This document shows positions 51,501 to 60,256 of a DNA stretch of 64,000 bases, in pieces. This stretch comes from Nitrobacter sp047149785 (GTDB taxonomy: Bacteria > Pseudomonadota > Alphaproteobacteria > Rhizobiales > Xanthobacteraceae): positions 2,852,001-2,916,000 of the forward strand of contig NZ_BAAGBE010000001.1 in NCBI RefSeq assembly GCF_047149785.1. Direction: 5' to 3'. The position numbers and the translations under genes were made by a program. How positions within the stretch are numbered: position 1 is the stretch's first letter; the number at the start of each line of letters is the position of its first letter. The notes under the pieces were generated by a model. The model was not told the origin of the DNA, ran no database searches, and saw only the letters and a program-made list of their open reading frames with translations.

Positions 51501-52466
51501 ATGGAAACCGTGAATATCCGCAATCGCGACATGGATTGGGATATCGCCGCCGATATCCATTTCCCGCCGAACTTTGACAAGACGAAAAAGTATCCGGCCA
51601 TCATCAGTGCCCATCCGATCGGGAGTTGTAAGGAGCAGACCTCGGGCAACGTTTATGGCGTGGCGCTGGCGAAGGAAGGCTTCGTCGTGATTGCGTTCGA
51701 TCGCAGCTTTCAGGGGGCTAGCGGCGGGGAGCCGCGCTTCATTGAAGACCCAACCCTGACCGTCGAGGACTTCCGCCATGTCGCCGACTATCTGGTGACG
51801 CTGCCGTATGTGGATGAGGATCGTATCGGTGTTCTGGGTATCTGTGGCGGCGGCGGTTATGCGATCAACGCCGCGATGACCGAGCGGCGCATCAAGGCGG
51901 TCGGCACCGTTACCGGCGCGAACTATGGGCGGCTGATGCGCGGCGGTTTCGCCAAACTCGACCCCATCGGCTTGTTGGAAAAGATATCGAAACAGCGCAC
52001 CGCGGAGGCACGTGGTGCCGAATGGCATGTCGATGATCTGCTGCCTCCTTCGGTCGAAGCCGGCAAGAAGGCCGGTATCAAAGATATCGATGTGCTGGAG
52101 GCGACGGACTACTATCGGACCCCGCGTGGTCAGAAACCTCACGGTTGCAACCGCTCGCTCCTATCGCACCAGGCTGCCGCTGTCGGCTGGGATGCGTTTC
52201 ATCTCGCTGAGGTGCTTCTCACCCAGCCGCTTTGCGTGGTCGTGGGCGACAAGGTCGGAGCCTTCGGCGCCTATCGCGACGGCTGCGAAATCATCGAGCG
52301 CGCTGCCTCCAAGAACAAGGAACTGGTGGTGGTCGAAGGGTGGTCGCACTACGATCTCTACGACAAGCCCGAGCCGGTGCGTCAGGCGCTGGACAAGCTG
52401 GTGCCGTTCTTCAAGACGCATCTGAACGGTGCGGCCGCCGCAAGCCGGCCCCAGGCGGCGGAATAA
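51501..52466 (+). CDS. Alpha/beta hydrolase paralogue
   Basis: A 321-residue hydrolase, paralogous to the preceding gene across its length: AHPIGSCKEQTSGNVYG for the oxyanion region, GICGGGGY for the Cys elbow and EGWSHYDLYDKPEPV for the His. It keeps the triad. ATG 51501 follows AAGGAGA; the codons up to 51459 are in frame but lie in the hairpin. It is the second gene of the LysR-linked set, and the pair probably arose by tandem duplication and diverged in substrate. Confidence 0.83.
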   Translation: METVNIRNRDMDWDIAADIHFPPNFDKTKKYPAIISAHPIGSCKEQTSGNVYGVALAKEGFVVIAFDRSFQGASGGEPRFIEDPTLTVEDFRHVADYLVTLPYVDEDRIGVLGICGGGGYAINAAMTERRIKAVGTVTGANYGRLMRGGFAKLDPIGLLEKISKQRTAEARGAEWHVDDLLPPSVEAGKKAGIKDIDVLEATDYYRTPRGQKPHGCNRSLLSHQAAAVGWDAFHLAEVLLTQPLCVVVGDKVGAFGAYRDGCEIIERAASKNKELVVVEGWSHYDLYDKPEPVRQALDKLVPFFKTHLNGAAAASRPQAAE

Positions 52467-52532
52467 GGGCGCTTTTCTCTGCGGAGCGGCGCCATTTCTC
52501 GCGCCGCTCCGCGTAATTTGTGAGGACGGAAA

Positions 52533-53168
52533 ATGACCAAGGTGCTCGTTCTTGGCGCGGGTGGCCAGATCGCCCGCCACGTAGTGTCCATGCTGGAGAG
52601 CGACGCTGATGTGCATTTGACGCTGTTCGTTCGCAATCCCAGTCAACTGACGCATATGCCTGCGGACGCCAAACTCGTCCAAGGCGATGTACTCGACAGC
52701 GCAAGACTCAATGAAGCAGTCAAAGGGCAGAACATCGTCTACGCCAATCTGACCGGCGAGGATCTCGATGCGCAGGCCAGGAGCGTCATCGCGTCGATGC
52801 AAGCCATGGGCGTGAAGCGGCTGATCTTCGTCCTGTCGCTCGGCATCTACGATGAGGTGCCAGGTAAATTCGGCGAATGGAACAACGCGACCATCGGCGA
52901 GGACCTGAAACCGTTCCGCCGCGCCGCCGATGCCATCGAAGCCTCGCAGCTCGACTACACCATCATCCGCCCGGCTTGGCTGATGGACGAAGACGAGGTG
53001 GACTACGAACTGACCGAGCGTGACGCGCCGTTCAAGGGCACGGTTGTCTCCCGCAAGAGCGTGGCGGACCTGATCGCGAAGATCACCCGCTCTCCACATC
53101 TTCATTCGCGCGGGAATGTTGGCGTCAACAAACCGGGGACCGACGGCGACAAGCCCTACTTCATGTAG
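52533..53168 (+). CDS. NmrA/atypical SDR NAD(P)-binding protein
   Basis: A 211-residue Rossmann-fold protein with the dinucleotide motif VLGAGGQIARHV at the N-terminus, DVLDSARL (adenine-ribose side), then FVLSLGIYDE and YTIIRPAWLM. It lacks the YxxxK of classical SDRs, as in NmrA-like or atypical SDR proteins that act as NAD(P)H sensors or reductases. GAGGACG precedes the ATG at 52533. It is the last gene of the cassette before repeat R2. Confidence 0.8.
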   Translation: MTKVLVLGAGGQIARHVVSMLESDADVHLTLFVRNPSQLTHMPADAKLVQGDVLDSARLNEAVKGQNIVYANLTGEDLDAQARSVIASMQAMGVKRLIFVLSLGIYDEVPGKFGEWNNATIGEDLKPFRRAADAIEASQLDYTIIRPAWLMDEDEVDYELTERDAPFKGTVVSRKSVADLIAKITRSPHLHSRGNVGVNKPGTDGDKPYFM

Positions 53169-53255
53169 GCCGGATGTCAGACGCTCATCTCTGCGAAACG
53201 CGCAAGAGACGGCAGGAGACCGTTTCCGCTTCGTTCCGGATCAGAAATCGCCATT

Positions 53256-53454
53256 CGACCGGAAGCGATTCGAACTTTTTCACCGCCAAACGCCGCCGTT
53301 CCTACGCTTTTTCATACACAGACCATCTCCCGCTGTTCGCGGAGGCGTAGATTCGGCGGTTATCGGCGGTAATAGAGGGCAATCGGCGGTTTTGGCGCGC
53401 CGTCTCAGGTGATGATGCGAACTATATCTACTCCATAGCCCTCTAAGGCCCTCC
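53256..53454 (+). repeat. ~195-bp dispersed repeat, copy R2
   Basis: Same elements as R1 in the same order and orientation, with slight changes: GGAAGCGATTCGAACTTTTT, CACCGCCAAACGCCGCCGTT, TCGGCGGTTATCGGCGG, AGAGGGCAATCGGCGGTTTT, GGCGCGCCGTCTCAGGTGAT, ending CATAGCCCTCTAAGGCCCTC. The rest of the gap, 53455-53621, has a 49-codon open frame from 53512 that I do not trust and nothing else. Confidence 0.9.
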
Positions 53455-53621
53455 TTCTTACTAAAACGCGGCTCATGTGAAGGGCTCGTGCCACGACTTG
53501 TTGAAAGCATGGACTTACGCAACCAACGACAGAGCGAGCACGACGCCTGGCGTCTGCGAGTTGAACTAGGCGGCGATGCTTGGTGCTTCATCGAGGCATC
53601 AGCAGTTGCTATTTCTATTTG

Positions 53622-53987
53622 CTACTTGCCTTCCGATATAGTCGTCAGCACTTTTTGAGCGCCGGACGTGATTGTTCCTTCGTTCAGCGCTGTGACATCG
53701 GTAAGGGTAAGCAGGCCGTCGGCGATCCCGTTGGTCATGCGCGTACACCACGCCTCGGCCACTTTTTCCACCGGCACGCTCATGAACTGGGCGGCGCCGG
53801 TCGGATTGTCGCCAATGCCTTGTTTGATGCAGGTCGCGATGGCGGATTGCCGTTCCGTATCATTTGCTTTCAGAGCCGCCGCCATTTGCTGAAACTCCTG
53901 CTCATTGTCCGCCAGCTGCGCCCATGCGGCCCTGACAGGCAGCAAGTTGAGAAGAATGAGTGCCGCGGCTATCGATTTGGTTTTCAT
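53622..53987 (-). CDS. Small secreted protein, last gene of the secreted-protein cluster
   Basis: A 121-residue protein with a Sec signal peptide (hydrophobic AAALILLNLLPV, cleavage near AWAQ). The mature part has Cys at IATCIKQG and AWCTRM that may form a disulfide, and a helical pattern. I recognise no family. It lies 20 bases after the next gene on the same strand and looks like the end of the cluster; no ribosome binding site is strong. Periplasmic location is inferred. Confidence 0.75.
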   Translation of the reverse strand: MKTKSIAAALILLNLLPVRAAWAQLADNEQEFQQMAAALKANDTERQSAIATCIKQGIGDNPTGAAQFMSVPVEKVAEAWCTRMTNGIADGLLTLTDVTALNEGTITSGAQKVLTTISEGK

Positions 53988-54007
53988 GCTGTCGTCTTAC
54001 TCCAGAT

Positions 54008-55675
54008 CTATTTCCCGCGCATCATCGTGCCGTCGAAGCCGCAGGAGGCACCGTGATAGGCCGTGCAGGGTCCGGCAACTTCCGCCTTCAGCGCGCGCCT
54101 GCTATCCAGCGACAAATCCACGCGGCAGACTGGCGCGGACGGGTCTTTTGAGACGTAGCTCTCGCCAAGCACGGTAGCGCCGTTCGGCTTGCCGTATAGC
54201 GTGACAGCACCCGAGCAACCTTCCGAACCCGTACGGAGATCGATCACCAGATAATCGGGCTTGGCGGCGCCGCGCCGGATGGTGGCCGATAGCGCGCTGC
54301 CGTTCCATTGACCGACCCACGGATCGGAGGATGAACTGTCGGACGCGGTATCTGTTGGCGATAGCTTGGATGCGCGCACCTGCGGGCTGCCGACAGGCGC
54401 CAGATAGGCAAGGCAGACCCGCTTGTTGTCATCGTCAACATTCGGATCAGCCTCCTCGGCGGCATCGCGCATACAGGAACCATTGGCGGAGTAGACGAAG
54501 ATTCCGCCATCGGCCGACATGTTGATCGGTCGCGTCTCGGACGATGCGCCGTGCGTGCCCTTGAGGCGGCGTGTCACCCGGCTGTCGGGGTCGGTGACGA
54601 GAAGCCCATCCTCACCGTTGTAGAACAGGTGAACCCCGGTCGGATCGAACTGGAAATTCTCCAGCTCCCAGCCGCCGGAGGCGATGACGCGCGGCTCCTT
54701 GTCGCCTCGTCGCGCAGCCAGCAGATCGAACGAGCCGTGCCCCTTGTTCTGCGCCCAGGCCGTGAAGGCACCGCCTTCCTGTTCGTTGTGGCTGTCGTCG
54801 TTGAAACCGGGTAGCGGTTTTTTCCCGATAACGTCGCTGGAAGCCGGCGCCGCTTTACGCGCAGCGTCGAAGACGGCAAATTGTTCGGCCACGTCAGACG
54901 GCAGCTCGCGTCGCTCCGCATAGCCCGCGATGTCAGCGCCAAATACGCTGCTGACGCCAAGCGGCCGGTTGGCGCGGACATAAAAGCGGCCGTCGCGTCC
55001 CCAGATCCACGGATCGAGCGCCGCAATGTCCTCGGGCTTTTCAGTCTTGCCTTTGTGCGTGCGCGGGGAGACGACGACCAGTCGTCCGCTCGCCGGCTCA
55101 TAGAGCCAGACCTGCATCACGTAACCGGCGTCATTCTCGACACCCAGCGCCATCAGCGTCTTGTCGGGCGAGAACTGCGCCTGATAGGCGGCCTGTCGCC
55201 AATCGTCGGGATAGGCTGCTTGCAAAGGCTCGATCGGCACGGTCTTGATATCGAGCGGCACCAAAGGCGGCGCCGCGATATCCATGAGTTGGGCGATGCG
55301 CGGCGGATAGATCGCCTGAAGGCAAAGCAACTGCCCGAATTGCCGCGGGCTCAAGCCCTCTTCGTTGCCTGCCTTCGGCGTCACATTCGCCAGTCCGCAG
55401 CGGCGGTCACGCTCGGCAAGCCAGGCTTTCTGGCCGGCACGAACCGACGCAATGGCGGCGTCATCTTTCTGTGCCGTGAGAGTTGCCTTGAATGCAGCAG
55501 CCATGCGACCGTCGAGCGAGCCCACCGTATCCCAAGCACATATCGCCTTGTCGATCTGGCGCGTCGCCTTGGCACAATTGAAACCGGGGCTGCCAGCAAG
55601 AGCCGATATGGCAGCAAGCAAAGTCGACGCGGAAAACAGCGCCGCCGCGGTTAGATATCGGATCGATCGTATCAT
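54008..55675 (-). CDS. Secreted LprI/DUF1311 domain plus beta-propeller-like protein
   Basis: A 555-residue secreted protein. A signal peptide (~1-27) leads to an LprI/DUF1311 module (FNCAKATRQIDKAICAW, then AWLAERDRRCG) known from lysozyme inhibitors of mycobacteria and other bacteria. The remainder (~150-450) has repeated segments such as PDKTLMALGVE and DPTGVHLFYNGEDG typical of WD40/TolB-like propeller blades, and the C-terminal ~100 residues have paired Cys. The ATG at 55675 is used. A related gene lies at 57212-58491. Periplasmic or surface location; target unknown. Confidence 0.78.
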   Translation of the reverse strand: MIRSIRYLTAAALFSASTLLAAISALAGSPGFNCAKATRQIDKAICAWDTVGSLDGRMAAAFKATLTAQKDDAAIASVRAGQKAWLAERDRRCGLANVTPKAGNEEGLSPRQFGQLLCLQAIYPPRIAQLMDIAAPPLVPLDIKTVPIEPLQAAYPDDWRQAAYQAQFSPDKTLMALGVENDAGYVMQVWLYEPASGRLVVVSPRTHKGKTEKPEDIAALDPWIWGRDGRFYVRANRPLGVSSVFGADIAGYAERRELPSDVAEQFAVFDAARKAAPASSDVIGKKPLPGFNDDSHNEQEGGAFTAWAQNKGHGSFDLLAARRGDKEPRVIASGGWELENFQFDPTGVHLFYNGEDGLLVTDPDSRVTRRLKGTHGASSETRPINMSADGGIFVYSANGSCMRDAAEEADPNVDDDNKRVCLAYLAPVGSPQVRASKLSPTDTASDSSSSDPWVGQWNGSALSATIRRGAAKPDYLVIDLRTGSEGCSGAVTLYGKPNGATVLGESYVSKDPSAPVCRVDLSLDSRRALKAEVAGPCTAYHGASCGFDGTMMRGK

Positions 55676-55680
55676 GCGGC

Positions 55681-56196
55681 TTATTCCTGTTCGCTGAAAA
55701 GCGCGCCCTGTGAACGCAGACGTCTCAACCCAAGCAGCACAAGCGCGAGTAACAGCGCGATCGTCGAATAAAATAGCGCTGCCACTACAAAAGTCGGCCA
55801 GGTGACGTCGTGCTGTTCACCATTGGCATGGGTACACCGGAAATTGTGCGCCACGCCGCTCTGACCCGGCCGATAGGAATAGTCCCGGGACAGGGCATCG
55901 CTCTTTCCGTCGCATACATAGGGCGCGGCAATCCCGACCACTGGCGGATAAAAAGCCCCGCCGACCGCGGCGATCATCGCCCCGGCAAAGATGCAGATCG
56001 CAATCACCAATGCCAGAGCGCCGGCCGCGTTACGCACCCGGCGTGGAAGAACCGAGAGTGCCAGGCAGGCGTAATCCAGCCGCCGCCACGGCTCGACGCT
56101 TCCTGCCGCACGCTGGGCCAATCCGATCGCCAACACCGCCGCCGGCACCACGAGCGCTATCGCGGCGATCAGGAGGAAGAATGTGAGATGGTTCAT
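55681..56196 (-). CDS. Three-helix membrane protein of unknown function
   Basis: A 171-residue membrane protein with helices at about 3-28, 60-82 and 133-158. Between the last two is an exposed loop with three Cys (YVCDG, NFRCTH), probably periplasmic. No family recognised. ATG 56196 is preceded by a purine-rich site; upstream codons of the open frame overlap the neighbouring gene. It sits 5 bases before the LprI-propeller gene and is part of the same cluster. Confidence 0.7.
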   Translation of the reverse strand: MNHLTFFLLIAAIALVVPAAVLAIGLAQRAAGSVEPWRRLDYACLALSVLPRRVRNAAGALALVIAICIFAGAMIAAVGGAFYPPVVGIAAPYVCDGKSDALSRDYSYRPGQSGVAHNFRCTHANGEQHDVTWPTFVVAALFYSTIALLLALVLLGLRRLRSQGALFSEQE

Positions 56197-56219
56197 GACG
56201 CCTTGCCCCCTGGCTTGCC

Positions 56220-57215
56220 TTATTCCCGCGCGCCGGAGGAAGCGGCATTCTGGTCCATGAAGAACAGGACGCCGGTTGGGCTGTCTTGAGTAAAGTTGAC
56301 GGCCGTCCACTCGAATGTCGTCGGCGAAATCTTCTTTGCCGAGAGCGGGCAGAACGCGACCAGATTGGTCGCAGCCCCCTTGTCGATTACGAGCCGATAA
56401 TGGCCAACCGGCCCGCGCCAATGGCCTGCGGGGGCAGCAAGATGCGTGACGGTGTAAATGTCGTAGGAGAAAGGCTTGCGAAAGAAGGCCCGGCGCAGCG
56501 CGTCGTCGATGCAATAGGCTCGCGTCGCCGAGCCGTCAGGGGCGATTTCGGGAAAATGATCGACGGTAATATCGCTCCAGTATTTGGCGAGCGTGGCATA
56601 GCTAATCTCGACGCTTGTCTCGCCCGGTTCGAGCATTGCATCCCATGCGAAGTCGGCCTGATAGGTCCATGCCGCCGCATCGATACTAATCAGACGACTC
56701 GCTTCAAGCTTCGTCCGCACGTCCGGAGTCAAACGTCGCCACGCCGACCCGGCGGGACCGGAGAGCAAAGGCACGCCGGCATCGAGCAGTTGCCGTGTCA
56801 CATCCTTGCCATCGAGCAACGCCCGGCCGTGGCCGCCGAGCACTACCGGTTTTCCATCCACACGGACCGACAGGTTCATATAGTTGGCAGGCTGCGTATC
56901 GGCGGCGAGCCCCGCGGCTTCGGAGTCTTTATCGAGCGCCGCGATATCCTCGCCGGCGTCGACCGGCATGTCCGGCAGAGCAAAGCGGAAATGCACCGTC
57001 AGGCGTCTGCGGGATTTGAAGACATAGGCGAGCCGAACGGAATAGAACGAGACATGAACCTCCAGCCGCTCGACGCTCACCCCGGCCGGCAAATCGAAAA
57101 CCAGCCCGGTGGCGGCATAGCCGATGCCACGGCCTTCGTCGGCCGCAAGTGCCGGGGCTGCCGCGAGTGCGACCGCGACCGCGAACGAGATTGCCGCAAG
57201 CCGACCGCGCATCAT
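56220..57215 (-). CDS. Secreted DUF4424-like protein
   Basis: A 331-residue protein with a signal peptide (AISFAVAVALAAAPALAAD). The mature start GIGYAATGLVFDLPAGVSVE, with VHVSFYSVRLAYVF and VHFRFALPDMPVD, matches the pattern of DUF4424 proteins, which are exported and uncharacterised. The first ATG, 57215, overlaps the end of the frameshifted gene; ATG 57212 is the alternative. Cysteines AYCIDD and FCPLS could pair. DUF assignment is by pattern memory and should be treated as likely. Confidence 0.7.
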   Translation of the reverse strand: MMRGRLAAISFAVAVALAAAPALAADEGRGIGYAATGLVFDLPAGVSVERLEVHVSFYSVRLAYVFKSRRRLTVHFRFALPDMPVDAGEDIAALDKDSEAAGLAADTQPANYMNLSVRVDGKPVVLGGHGRALLDGKDVTRQLLDAGVPLLSGPAGSAWRRLTPDVRTKLEASRLISIDAAAWTYQADFAWDAMLEPGETSVEISYATLAKYWSDITVDHFPEIAPDGSATRAYCIDDALRRAFFRKPFSYDIYTVTHLAAPAGHWRGPVGHYRLVIDKGAATNLVAFCPLSAKKISPTTFEWTAVNFTQDSPTGVLFFMDQNAASSGARE

Positions 57216-58491
57216 TTGCCGGCCTCCGGCTTCGACAGCCGCGCCACACAAAAACGCTCGGGCGCGCCTTCTTCCTGTTCGGTCATGAACTCGTTGCCGC
57301 AGGCGTTGCGGGTGGACCAGACAACAAGGCTGAAATCGTCGGAAACCGCATAGGGCCGGTCGCCCCGCGAGGTGCCGGCAATGCGGCGCTCGCCATGCGT
57401 GGCCATGTCGAAAACTGCCATGCCGGTATCGGCCGGATAGACGAGTTGCGAGCGGTTCGTTTCGAAGAGGTAGCTCGCCAATTCCCCCATGCCACCGGCC
57501 GGGCGGGCGAACCGGCGGCGCGCTTGCGCGTTTTGAGTTCGATGGTGCCGTGCCCGCGGTCGTCGATCCAGACGAGGAAATCGCCATTGCCCCGGACGGC
57601 TTGCGGACTTTCGCCGTCGCTGTCCGTCATCTCGCCCCCCACCAGCTCAGTAGGCGCGCCGTCGCCGTCCAGCAGGACGACGACAGCGGCCGGCACCGTG
57701 CCCATCTGAGCGCTGCCGGCGAGCGTCGCGGCATAGACGGCGCTCGGCCCTTCTTCGCTTTCGCTACCGGCGCTCCAGAGCGCGAGCCGCACATAGAGCG
57801 TGCCGCCCTGCCAGGCGAGCGCCCTTATCGCCATCGGCGCGCCGTCCGGGTGCGGCTGCTGCATGTCCGGCATCGGCGTGGCGGCAGCGAGCCTGCCGTC
57901 GGCGACGCCGTAGAGCCACACCTGATCGGGGCCGTCGAGTTCGAGGCTGGGCAGCAGGATCGCGACCAGTGCCCCGTCCGGCGACATGCGGATGCCGGCG
58001 ATGCGAGGTGTGCCGTCCTCGACGATCTGCTGGCGGGCCGCCGCGATCGGTTGGAGGTCGATTTCTCGGATACCGCCCGCTGGCAAGGGCGGCGAGGCAA
58101 GGTCCTGCAAGACGCGGCGGCGGTCGAGATAGGCGACGTTCAGGCATTCGTAAGCCTGCTTGCCCAACTCCGCCGCCGTGTCGGCCAATTCCGCGAACGT
58201 CCGGTCGGCGATGCAGCGCCGGTCGCGCTCGCGCACCCAGTCGCGCTGGGCAAGCACCAGATCGTCGCGGGCGGAGCCTGTCACGGTATTGCGCGCCGCT
58301 CGGTAGTTGCGCGACAAGCTAAGATCCTGCCAGCGGAGCACCGCCTGCGAGCAGATGAGTTTCTCGACCGTGCTGGCCGCCTTGGCGCAATCGAAGCTCG
58401 CCGGAACGCTCGCCGCATTCGCGGGCGCTGCGAACATCGCCCCGAGCACGAGCGCCGCGCCGACGACCTTGGCGAACACGCGCCTAGTCAT
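57212..58491 (-). pseudogene. Frameshifted secreted LprI/DUF1311-propeller protein
   Basis: The first part starts at ATG 58491 with a signal peptide (VVGAALVLGAMFAAPANA) and an LprI module (FDCAKAASTVEKLICSQ, RDWVRERDRRC), then propeller-like segments (MSPDGALVAILLP, DQVWLYGVADG). Near 57511-57525 the reading shifts: the original frame runs on as nonsense, whereas another frame reads GGMGELASYLFETNRSQLVY and continues to a stop at 57212. So one base is lost or gained in the GC-rich stretch there, giving either a pseudogene or a sequencing error. It is related to the gene at 54008-55675 but about 130 residues shorter at the C-terminus. Confidence 0.8.
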
Positions 58492-59272
58492 GGACGACAA
58501 AGGTGCTGTTCTTGCAAAAATTCTGCTTGCCGGCCGGCTTGGGCTCCTCGCAGCACTCCGCATCGTCCTTGGCGACAACCACGGCGGTGTCGAAGGTGCA
58601 GACCTTGCGCCCGTCGGGAATGATGAAGGTGCGGCTGGCGCCCGGCTCCAGCGACCTGTTGCCGAACTCGCCGCTCTCGAACGAATTCACCCCGGCCTGC
58701 GAATAGGCAAAGCTCTGCAAAGGCAGCCTGGCCTTGTTGGTCACCGTGACGTCGAGGTCGTCGGCCGGTTTCGGGGCGTCGCAAGCCGCGAACATTTTGG
58801 CGGCGGTAGATTCGGAAACCTTATCCTTGGCGTAGCTTTGCGTGTGCCCCTTGACCGTGACCTCCAGCGATTCGTCCGAGGTCAGGATGCGTCGCAGCGC
58901 CTCGTCGGGCGGCAATTCAGCGTGAAGTTCGATACCGCCAGATTCCTGATTGGCCACCGCCTTATCGGAAAATTCGACCTGCCTGCCGGCTGTCGCCAGA
59001 CGCACGCGCACCAGTTGACCCTCCTTCGCTCCGCTGTCATCGTCCTGGATTCCCACCTTCACCACCGGCGCTCCGGGTCGGCACGAGAAATTCAGGATGA
59101 CATAGTCGCTGTCCGGCACGCCGTAGGCGAGCACCGTCTTCCCGTCGTAAGTGTTGCCGAACCAGCGCGGCTTGTCCTGATCCTGCGCCGCCGCCGGCCA
59201 CGTCGCCGCTCCCGTGAGCGCGATCGCGGTTGCTGCGAGAAAACCGAGCCGTATCTTTCCGACGCGCGTCAT
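58484..59272 (-). CDS. Secreted Cys-rich protein
   Basis: A 262-residue protein with a signal peptide (LGFLAATAIALTG, then PAAAQD). The mature region is beta-rich, and the C-terminal 50 residues hold five Cys (VCTFDT, ECCEEP, NFCKNS), suggesting a disulfide-bonded tail. No family recognised. ATG 59272; its stop lies 7 bases inside the next gene's start (TAG overlaps ATG 58491). Probable periplasmic or surface protein of the cluster. Confidence 0.72.
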   Translation of the reverse strand: MTRVGKIRLGFLAATAIALTGAATWPAAAQDQDKPRWFGNTYDGKTVLAYGVPDSDYVILNFSCRPGAPVVKVGIQDDDSGAKEGQLVRVRLATAGRQVEFSDKAVANQESGGIELHAELPPDEALRRILTSDESLEVTVKGHTQSYAKDKVSESTAAKMFAACDAPKPADDLDVTVTNKARLPLQSFAYSQAGVNSFESGEFGNRSLEPGASRTFIIPDGRKVCTFDTAVVVAKDDAECCEEPKPAGKQNFCKNSTFVVHD

Positions 59273-59293
59273 GCTGCCCCTCGTTTGCGTGTG

Positions 59294-60142
59294 TCAGCCG
59301 CCGACCGAGCGGAAGAAGGTGATGACCGGCCGGAAATTCCAGCCGGAATGGCGGACGATCTCGATGATCGGCTGCTTCAGTTCGTTGAGGTCAAACGTGT
59401 AGGCGTAGCTGAGATCGAAGGTCGGCTTGCCGTCCTTGAATTGCAGCCCGTACACCCGCTCGTGCTGATATTCGAAGAAGGTGATGCCGAGCGACATGTT
59501 CCAGTTCAGGCTGAGCAGATCCGGCCCGCGCCCGGCAGACCAATCGAAGGAAGCGTAGCGGTCCTGTGCCCTCACATTGCGTGCGCCGTCATCGAAACGC
59601 AGCACCAGCCGGTAGCCTTTGCTCATGCCGTGCAGACGCATCAGGTCGAGCCATTTGGCATCGGCGTAGCGCCAATCCACGACGAGTTCGCTGGGGCGGT
59701 TGCCGCGCTTGATCGTATAGGGAACGTCCTGCTCGTTGATGGAAAGCAGGCGCTGCATCAGCGTTTCCACTGCTACCGGTGCGATGCCGGGAACGGCCGG
59801 GACCTGGCCGGCCCACGAGGCCACCCGCCCGAAGATGAAAAACTGCAAGCCGGCCCAGACGAAGATCCCGTAGAAGGCGACCTTTTTGATCGCCTCGCCG
59901 AAGGGGTCGGCCGGAAACGAGGGCGGCCCGTCGATCATGCCGTATTTCGCCTGCACCAGAGCGATGGCCAGAAAAGGAAGGGCGAATACGAAGCCAAAGA
60001 AATAGAGAAAGAACACCACCACCCGTCCGGCCTTTCCGCAACGAGGCGGTAGGTCGGACGAAGCTTCATCGCTGGCGCTAACAGTGCCGCCACCCCGCAA
60101 GCTCATGCAGGCCATTTCCCCTAACACCTTAATCGCGTTCAT
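59294..60142 (-). CDS. Two-helix membrane protein, first gene of the secreted-protein cluster
   Basis: A protein of about 282 residues with two hydrophobic helices (VVVFFLYFFGFVFALPFLAIAL and VAFYGIFVWAGLQFFIFG, written in parts) near residues 40-62 and 86-105, followed by a soluble domain of about 170 residues. No family recognised. ATG 60142 follows AAAAGG with short spacing; ATG 60169 is an alternative without such a site. It is divergent from the AraC regulator at 60257, so the 114-base gap is the promoter region of both. Confidence 0.72.
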   Translation of the reverse strand: MNAIKVLGEMACMSLRGGGTVSASDEASSDLPPRCGKAGRVVVFFLYFFGFVFALPFLAIALVQAKYGMIDGPPSFPADPFGEAIKKVAFYGIFVWAGLQFFIFGRVASWAGQVPAVPGIAPVAVETLMQRLLSINEQDVPYTIKRGNRPSELVVDWRYADAKWLDLMRLHGMSKGYRLVLRFDDGARNVRAQDRYASFDWSAGRGPDLLSLNWNMSLGITFFEYQHERVYGLQFKDGKPTFDLSYAYTFDLNELKQPIIEIVRHSGWNFRPVITFFRSVGG

Positions 60143-60256
60143 AATGCCTTTTCCGTTTCCCCTCGTCATGGACAGGAAGGAACCGGATACGGACAGGACG
60201 GAACAAAATTGACCTTCGGACGCCCCTGTTACATTGTCACGAGGGAGGAAGGATGA

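Noticed and set aside
53512..53661. A 49-codon frame after repeat R2
   Set aside because: It overlaps the end of the secreted-protein gene on the other strand, has no ribosome binding site and no recognisable sequence.
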